DNA of 12,086 bases. It comes from an uncultured Methylococcaceae bacterium. Its GTDB lineage: Bacteria > Pseudomonadota > Gammaproteobacteria > Methylococcales > Methylococcaceae. The stretch is from assembly GCA_903910005.1 (NCBI GenBank), contig CAIVXW010000420.1, positions 1 through 12,086 on the forward strand, read 5' to 3'. Positions 8,554 through 12,086 of this stretch are shown here, in pieces. Each line of letters opens with the position of its first letter. The stretch's first letter is position 1. Below the pieces are notes generated by a model. The model was not told where the DNA came from. It searched no databases and saw nothing but the letters and a program-made list of their open reading frames with translations. The position numbers and the translations under genes are program-made.

Positions 8554-8943
8554 TCAGTCTCCCCGGATGGCGGAACGCAGTCCTACGATGCGTTCATTGA
8601 GGAAGGTCATTGAAGCCTGATATTGCAGGGCGTTTTCGGCAAAATGCAGGTGTTCCTGCTCGGATTCCACGCTGTTGTCATCCAGACTGGGCTGGTGGGG
8701 ATTACGGTAGAGGGCTGATTCATCGACGGGTGATCGTATGCCCAGGTGGCCAGGCTGGGTGACCTGCATCGGTATCGTTTGTGCCTGCGCGCCAGTCAGT
8801 ATGGCCCGAAAGTCGAGGTCGCGGGCTTTGTAGTGCGGGGTATCCACATTGGCCAGGTTGGAGGCCAGAAGCTCGGTTCGTTTGTTCCAGACACTGAGTG
8901 CCTTGGGATGGGTATCAAAGGCATTTTTGAAGTTGATGGTCAT
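8554..8943 (-). CDS. flgB: Flagellar proximal rod protein FlgB
   Basis: Proximal rod subunit, 129 residues with the start at 8943. The N-terminal motif ASNLANVDTPHYKARDLDF (27-45) is characteristic of FlgB. The C-terminal helix has ENALQYQASMTFLNERIVGL. An in-frame ATG thirteen codons upstream (8982) was rejected: it lies within the sigma-54 promoter, so it would be upstream of the transcript start. The chosen ATG has GGGAGA (8951-8956) 7 nt upstream. It is the first gene of the flgBCDEFGHIJ transcription unit. In Pseudomonas and Vibrio clusters cheR usually precedes flgB; here only a 150 bp non-coding stretch and cheV do. Confidence 0.97.
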   Translation of the reverse strand: MTINFKNAFDTHPKALSVWNKRTELLASNLANVDTPHYKARDLDFRAILTGAQAQTIPMQVTQPGHLGIRSPVDESALYRNPHQPSLDDNSVESEQEHLHFAENALQYQASMTFLNERIVGLRSAIRGD

Positions 8944-8977
8944 GAGGCTGTCTCCCGGGGTGATTATCGGGGTTTTC

Positions 8978-8993
8978 AGCACGCATCATGCCA
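8978..8993 (-). promoter_or_regulatory. Sigma-54 (RpoN) -24/-12 promoter for flgB operon
   Basis: On the minus strand the sequence reads TGGCATGATGCGTGCT. Against the consensus TGGCACGRNNNTTGCW it differs only at two informative positions (T for C at position 6, G for T at 12), with GG and GC exactly 10 nt apart. Transcription would start near 8967, giving a leader of about 24 nt that contains the flgB ribosome site. Known biology: in Pseudomonas and Vibrio the flgB operon is driven by RpoN with an enhancer-binding activator (FleR/FlrC type). Enhancer sites were not identified. Confidence 0.8.
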
Positions 8994-9011
8994 TGGAAGA
9001 AAGCAGGCGAC

Positions 9012-9029
9012 GTCGGGGTAACTGCCGAC
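9012..9029 (-). terminator. Short inverted repeat between cheV and flgB
   Basis: A 5-bp stem, GTCGG and CCGAC, separated by 8 nt, lies downstream of the cheV stop and upstream of the flgB promoter. Read on the minus strand it is followed by a pyrimidine-rich tract including CTTTCTTCC, not a clean T-run. It could weakly terminate cheV transcription, but the stem is short and could be chance. A second small repeat, TCTGC-ACG-GCAGA, lies at 9070-9082. Confidence 0.2.
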
Positions 9030-9093
9030 TGGAACTACCCGGTAACGACGGTTTTCCGCCACAATCCGGTCTGCACGGCAGAATTGCGACAGA

Positions 9094-10035
9094 TCAGGGG
9101 GCTGATGCGTACAGTGCGTGATGCTCCCTGAGCCGTTGCTGTACCAGACGGGCCAGATCATCGGGTACGTATTTGGCCAGGAACTGGTTGGCACCAACCT
9201 TTTCGACCATGCTCTGGTTGAACACCCCACTCAACGAAGAGTGCAGCAACACATAAACCGCCTGCATGGCGGGAACCTGGCGCATGCGGGCCGTCAGGGT
9301 GTAACCGTCCACCCGTGGCATTTCCAGGTCAGAAATCACCAGGGCCAGAAAGCGGGGCAAGTCCCTGCCTTCCTTGACCCAGGCCTCCAGTACCTCAAGT
9401 GCCTCCTGGCCGTCTTTGGCCGTGGTGTATTCAACATGCAACTGATCCAGCACCCGTTTGATCTGGTTGCGTGCCACGCTGGAATCGTCCACGATGAGGA
9501 CGTGCTGGCCGAATTCCTCGTTGTGTGGATCAATGATGCCAGCCGAAACGTACTCGCTGCCGCCAATCACCTCCTTCATCACTTTTTCCACGTCCACAAC
9601 CTCAATCAGTTCCCTGTCCAGTTGGGTGACTGCGGTCATGTAACTTTCCTTGCCCGCTCCCTTGGGGGGGGGCTGAATCTGTTCCCAGCCCATGTTGATG
9701 ATCCTGTCGACGGCACTGACCAGAAACCCCTGAATCGAGCGGTTGTATTCGGTGATGATTACATATCCCTTGCCATCACGCGGTACGGGCCGGACGCCTA
9801 TGGCCATGGACAGATCAATCACCGGAATGGTTTTGCCACGCAGGTGGGCGACCCCGCAAATGACTGGATGGGCCTTGGGCAACTGAGTGAGTGGAGGGCA
9901 TTGAATCACCTCCTGAACCTTGAAGACATTGATGCCGAAACGCTGATTGCCCCACAGCTTGAACAGCAGCAGTTCCAGCCGGTTGTGTCCGGCCAGTTTG
10001 GTTCTTTGATCGACTTCGTGCAGTAATCCGGACAT
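9094..10035 (-). CDS. cheV: Chemotaxis coupling protein CheV (CheW-like domain plus receiver)
   Basis: Cytoplasmic scaffold linking chemoreceptors to CheA, with coupling adjusted by phosphorylation of its receiver domain. 313 residues, typical. The CheW-like domain (about 18-155) includes FGINVFKVQEVI, GVAHLRGKTIPVIDL and YMTAVTQLD. The receiver domain (about 177-303) has the acidic pair D183-D184 in VLIVDDSSVARNQI, phosphoacceptor D236 in VISDLEMPRVDG, S266 in LLHSSLS and conserved K288 in FLAKY, so all phosphorylation residues are present. The start at 10035 has GGAG 8 nt upstream; an in-frame ATG at 10101 would add 22 unconserved residues and run into the divergent flgA leader. A run of nine C on the coding strand (9664-9672) encodes P122-P124. 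It is transcribed divergently from flgA; cheR does not follow it. Confidence 0.97.
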   Translation of the reverse strand: MSGLLHEVDQRTKLAGHNRLELLLFKLWGNQRFGINVFKVQEVIQCPPLTQLPKAHPVICGVAHLRGKTIPVIDLSMAIGVRPVPRDGKGYVIITEYNRSIQGFLVSAVDRIINMGWEQIQPPPKGAGKESYMTAVTQLDRELIEVVDVEKVMKEVIGGSEYVSAGIIDPHNEEFGQHVLIVDDSSVARNQIKRVLDQLHVEYTTAKDGQEALEVLEAWVKEGRDLPRFLALVISDLEMPRVDGYTLTARMRQVPAMQAVYVLLHSSLSGVFNQSMVEKVGANQFLAKYVPDDLARLVQQRLREHHALYASAP

Positions 10036-10130
10036 GGTTAATCTCCAGGTGGTTGGGGTGCTATCATGCAGGCTGTGACACAGGAACACAGGGATCAACA
10101 ACCCTGGATATTTCTGCGGGCAGTATCAAT
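10036..10130. promoter_or_regulatory. Divergent cheV/flgA intergenic region with inverted repeats
   Basis: These 95 bp must hold the start signals for both cheV and flgA. They contain a perfect 11-bp palindrome, CTGTGACACAG (10073-10083), and an inverted repeat CAGGG-N8-CCCTG (10089-10106), either of which could be an operator. A sigma-54-like arrangement on plus (GGGGTGCTATCATGCA, 10055-10070) has GG and GC at the right spacing but lacks the conserved CAC, so I do not call it. No sigma-28 box is seen on either strand. Confidence 0.4.
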
Positions 10131-10847
10131 ATGAAACGGTTTTTTGACAGGTCATGCAGGGGTTACATGCCATTGCTGGCTCTTCTGGTCTTGAGTGTTC
10201 CCGCACGGTCGGCTGATTCATTTCAGTCAGCGGAGTCCATCCGTGCGGTCGTTGAAGCCATCGTAACCAAAGCTCTGGAACAGGACGGAACCGACTACCG
10301 CATTGAACCGGCAAGGTCGGATAACCGCTTGCGTCTGACCCGGTGCGAACAGCCGCTGGATGGCTTCATTCTATCGGGTCAACGGGGGAGTGGCTACTTT
10401 TCCGTGGGCGTTCGCTGCCCCGGTGTCAAGCCCTGGACGGTCTATCGCACCGTCAGGGTCAGTGCCTATCAAACCGTGGTAGTCCTGAAGGAACCGGTCA
10501 AACAGGGCACTCCCATCCTGCCGTCAAACCTGTTGCTGGAAAAAAGGGAAATCACGGGTCTGCACGGGGGGCATTTCACCGAGCCTGCTGCCGTTCTGGG
10601 ACAGATTGCCCGACGTACCCTGCCGGGCGGCCTGCTCTTGACCCCGGATCACCTGGCCATGCCCAGTCCGGTCAAGCGGGGGCAGGCTGTCAGCATCCGG
10701 GCAAAATCCGCTGATTTCGAGATCAGCATGCCGGGCATGGCCCTGAGCGATGGCCAGTTGGGCCAGCGTATCCGGGTCAAAAACAGTCAGTCCGGACGAA
10801 TCGTCGAAGGTGTCGTTACCCGGCCGGGTATTGTTACGATTGACTGA
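10131..10847 (+). CDS. flgA: Flagellar P-ring assembly chaperone FlgA
   Basis: Periplasmic protein needed for polymerisation of FlgI into the P-ring. With the start at 10131 it has 238 residues: a signal peptide (basic MKRFFDRSCR, hydrophobic LLALLVLS, cleavage probably after ARSA at 28), an N-terminal domain with Cys72 and Cys96 that can pair, and an SAF-like domain (about 119-180, LKEPVKQGTPILPSNL). The C-terminal beta region has VKRGQAVSIRAKSADFEISM and GQRIRVKNSQSGRIVEGVV, typical of FlgA. The frame is open upstream to 10053, but those residues are not signal-like. An alternative ATG at 10167 has AGGGG close upstream but would remove the charged signal region. flgM and flgN, often next to flgA in related clusters, do not follow it. 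Confidence 0.94.
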   Translation: MKRFFDRSCRGYMPLLALLVLSVPARSADSFQSAESIRAVVEAIVTKALEQDGTDYRIEPARSDNRLRLTRCEQPLDGFILSGQRGSGYFSVGVRCPGVKPWTVYRTVRVSAYQTVVVLKEPVKQGTPILPSNLLLEKREITGLHGGHFTEPAAVLGQIARRTLPGGLLLTPDHLAMPSPVKRGQAVSIRAKSADFEISMPGMALSDGQLGQRIRVKNSQSGRIVEGVVTRPGIVTID

Positions 10848-10956
10848 GTGGGGTAGCCTTGCGGAGAAAAATTCTGTTATCTTCTGCAACGTGCAGGAGC
10901 GAACCGTCTGCGGCCTACCATTTCAATTCTGACTGACATCGAACGAGGAGAAAAAC
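10848..10956 (+). promoter_or_regulatory. Leader between flgA and the small secreted-protein gene
   Basis: This 109-bp gap holds no gene. A small inverted repeat CTGCA-ACG-TGCAG lies at 10884-10896, and just before it an AT-rich stretch around 10867-10882 containing TTATCT could be a -10 element, though I cannot pair it with a -35 at normal spacing. The last bases, GAGGAGAAAAAC before the ATG, are a strong ribosome binding site, clearly better than most others in the window. No T-tailed terminator follows flgA. Confidence 0.3.
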
Positions 10957-11223
10957 ATGCTGAAAAATGTTGTCAACGGCCTGATTCTGGCCACCCTGTC
11001 CATTTTGTCCGGCAACGCGCTGGCGACCGACAGTACCCAATATCCCGCCTATGATTTCAAGCCCCAGGTGATATACAAGGACATCGGACTCATCGCCACC
11101 ACCGGCTCCCAATCGGATAGCCGGTTTCCGGCATCCCACTTTGAACCCCGGGTTCTGTTTCAGGACAAGGAACTGATCGAGAAACTGGGCAGCAAAACCG
11201 CCAGTTCATCCTGCCGTCCCTGA
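10957..11223 (+). CDS. Small predicted exported protein with two imperfect internal repeats, function unknown
   Basis: I do not recognise a named family. The 88-residue product starts with a signal peptide (MLKNVVNGLILATLSILSG, cleavage expected after ALA at 23), leaving about 65 residues in the periplasm or outside. The mature part is made of two copies of a unit starting at residues 29 and 57, 28 residues apart: YPAYDFKPQVIYKDIGLI and FPASHFEPRVLFQDKELI. They share Pro-Ala, Phe-x-Pro, Val, an aromatic, Asp and Leu-Ile. A single Cys (86) lies near the C-terminus. It is a real gene on four grounds: very strong AGGAG site, clear signal peptide, internal repeat conserved at protein level, and base composition like its neighbours. 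It sits alone between flgA and tatD, 109 bp from each, with a hairpin after it; its place is where flgM might be expected, but it is exported by signal peptide and does not resemble FlgM. Confidence 0.8.
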   Translation: MLKNVVNGLILATLSILSGNALATDSTQYPAYDFKPQVIYKDIGLIATTGSQSDSRFPASHFEPRVLFQDKELIEKLGSKTASSSCRP

Positions 11224-11247
11224 TTGGTTTTGCGTTCGCACCTGACG

Positions 11248-11298
11248 AACTCCGGCGTTGCTGCCCGGTGTCTGCCGACACGGCTGCAAGCCGGAGTT
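11248..11298 (+). terminator. Long hairpin after the small secreted-protein gene
   Basis: A perfect 9-bp stem, AACTCCGGC (11248-11256) with GCCGGAGTT (11290-11298), extends after one bulged G by TTGC/GCAA (11258-11261 with 11286-11289). Inside is a second hairpin, GTGTC-TGCC-GACAC (11268-11281). It begins 25 nt after the stop at 11223 and ends 34 nt before tatD. No U-run follows (the sequence continues TGCCTTTCCC), so it is not a classical intrinsic terminator. It may instead protect the upstream mRNA 3' end or separate it from tatD. Confidence 0.45.
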
Positions 11299-11332
11299 GC
11301 CTTTCCCTGCCAACCCGCAAGCGAGTGATTTT

Positions 11333-12086
11333 GTGCTGGTAGATTCCCACTGCCATCTCGACAGACTGGATCTGACGCCTTTCAACGGCGATTTTGCTCA
11401 GTTGATGGCCGAAACGGCCCGCCAGGGTATCGTCCATCAACTGTGCGTCTCCATCAATCTGGAGTCCTATCGCGCCATGTACGAGCAGGTCGCCCCTTAC
11501 GCTCAGGTGTCGGTATCGGTGGGGGTTCATCCCAACGAAACCGAAGGCTCTGAACCCACGGTGGAACAGCTCATAACCCTGGCCGGTGAACCCGGGGTTG
11601 TGGCCATCGGCGAAACCGGTCTGGATTATTACCGGAGCGAGGGCGACAACCGCCAGCAGCAGGCCCGTTTCCGCAACCACATTGCTGCTGCCCGGGCGGT
11701 CGGCAAACCGCTCATCATCCACACCCGTGAGGCCCGTGCCGATACCCTCAGAATACTGCGGGAAGAGGGCGCGAATCAGGTCGGCGGGGTGTTGCACTGC
11801 TTCACCGAAGACTGGGAAACCGCCAAAGCTGCCATGGACATGGGATTTTACGTGTCCTTTTCCGGCATCGTCACCTTCAAAAATGCCACCACCGTACAGG
11901 ACGCCGCCAGCAAAATGCCGCAAGATCGTTTACTGATCGAAACCGATTCGCCCTACCTGGCCCCTGCCCCGCTGCGCGGCAAACCCAACTATCCCTTTTA
12001 CGTGCATCACGTGGCACGGTATATCGCCACGCTCAGACACATGGAGTTCGACCGCCTGGCCGAAATCACCACCCGCAACTACCAAA
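11333..12086 (+). CDS. tatD: TatD-family metal-dependent DNase, 3' end cut by window edge
   Basis: Member of the TatD amidohydrolase-fold nuclease family (3'-5' exonuclease/DNA-repair type activity is reported for E. coli members). 251 codons are present, only a few short of the usual 255-265. Metal-binding and catalytic positions are all visible: H6 and H8 in DSHCHLD, E94 in AIGETGLDYY, H130 in LIIHTREA, H155 in LHCFTED and D205 in LIETDSPYLAP. The start is GTG at 11333, which gives the family-typical VLVDSHCHLD; a weak GAG lies 7 nt upstream. In other gammaproteobacteria tatD often follows holB and pilZ; here it follows a small exported protein, so the flagellar cluster ends here. Whether it is tatD itself or a paralogue such as ycfH cannot be settled from the sequence. 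Confidence 0.95.
   Translation, partial: MLVDSHCHLDRLDLTPFNGDFAQLMAETARQGIVHQLCVSINLESYRAMYEQVAPYAQVSVSVGVHPNETEGSEPTVEQLITLAGEPGVVAIGETGLDYYRSEGDNRQQQARFRNHIAAARAVGKPLIIHTREARADTLRILREEGANQVGGVLHCFTEDWETAKAAMDMGFYVSFSGIVTFKNATTVQDAASKMPQDRLLIETDSPYLAPAPLRGKPNYPFYVHHVARYIATLRHMEFDRLAEITTRNYQ

Noticed and set aside
9118..10026. Open frame of 302 codons on plus, antisense to cheV
   Set aside because: It mirrors cheV almost exactly, has no recognisable domain, and cheV has complete catalytic motifs in the opposite strand; high-GC antisense shadows of this length are common.
10850..10866. GTGGGGTAGCCTTGC as a sigma-54 promoter for the small exported gene
   Set aside because: The interval between GG and GC is one base wrong, and shifting the G-run loses the conserved T and CAC positions.
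11090..11923. Open frame of 277 codons on minus across tatD and the small exported gene
   Set aside because: It is antisense to tatD with all its metal-binding residues and to the small gene; glycine- and valine-rich product without a recognised fold.

Overview
The window is one continuous flagellar structural locus from a Gram-negative bacterium, very probably a gammaproteobacterium. Reasons: P-ring and L-ring genes (flgI, flgH) imply an outer membrane; flgJ carries the muramidase domain found in beta/gammaproteobacteria; cheV sits divergently beside flgA as in Pseudomonas- and Vibrio-type polar-flagellum clusters; and flgB has a good sigma-54 promoter. GC content looks moderately high, and I cannot name the genus.

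Layout. Positions 1 to 8943 hold a minus-strand block reading right to left: flgB, flgC, flgD, flgE, flgF, flgG, flgH, flgI, flgJ, then flgK, which runs off the left edge. Most junctions in flgB-flgJ are 2 to 57 bp, so this looks like one transcript from the sigma-54 promoter at 8978-8993. flgK is set apart by a 255 bp gene-free gap. Upstream of that promoter, also on minus, is cheV (9094-10035). Divergent from cheV, on plus, is flgA (10131-10847). Then come a strongly translated small secreted-protein gene of unknown function (10957-11223), a long hairpin (11248-11298) and tatD (11333 to the right edge, almost complete).

How the genes work together. FlgB, FlgC, FlgF and FlgG build the rod. 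FlgJ caps the rod and cuts peptidoglycan. FlgA helps assemble the FlgI P-ring, and FlgH forms the L-ring. FlgD caps the growing hook of FlgE, and FlgK is the first hook-filament junction protein. CheV couples receptors to CheA and is tuned by phosphorylation. TatD is a housekeeping nuclease and marks the end of the flagellar region.

Most of the window is conventional. The least explained parts are the 88-residue exported protein with two copies of a Pro-Ala/Phe-x-Pro/Val/Asp/Leu-Ile repeat, a nine-C tract inside cheV, the absence of cheR and flgMN from their customary places, and the gap before flgK. I see no RNA genes, insertion sequences, prophage genes or CRISPR arrays.
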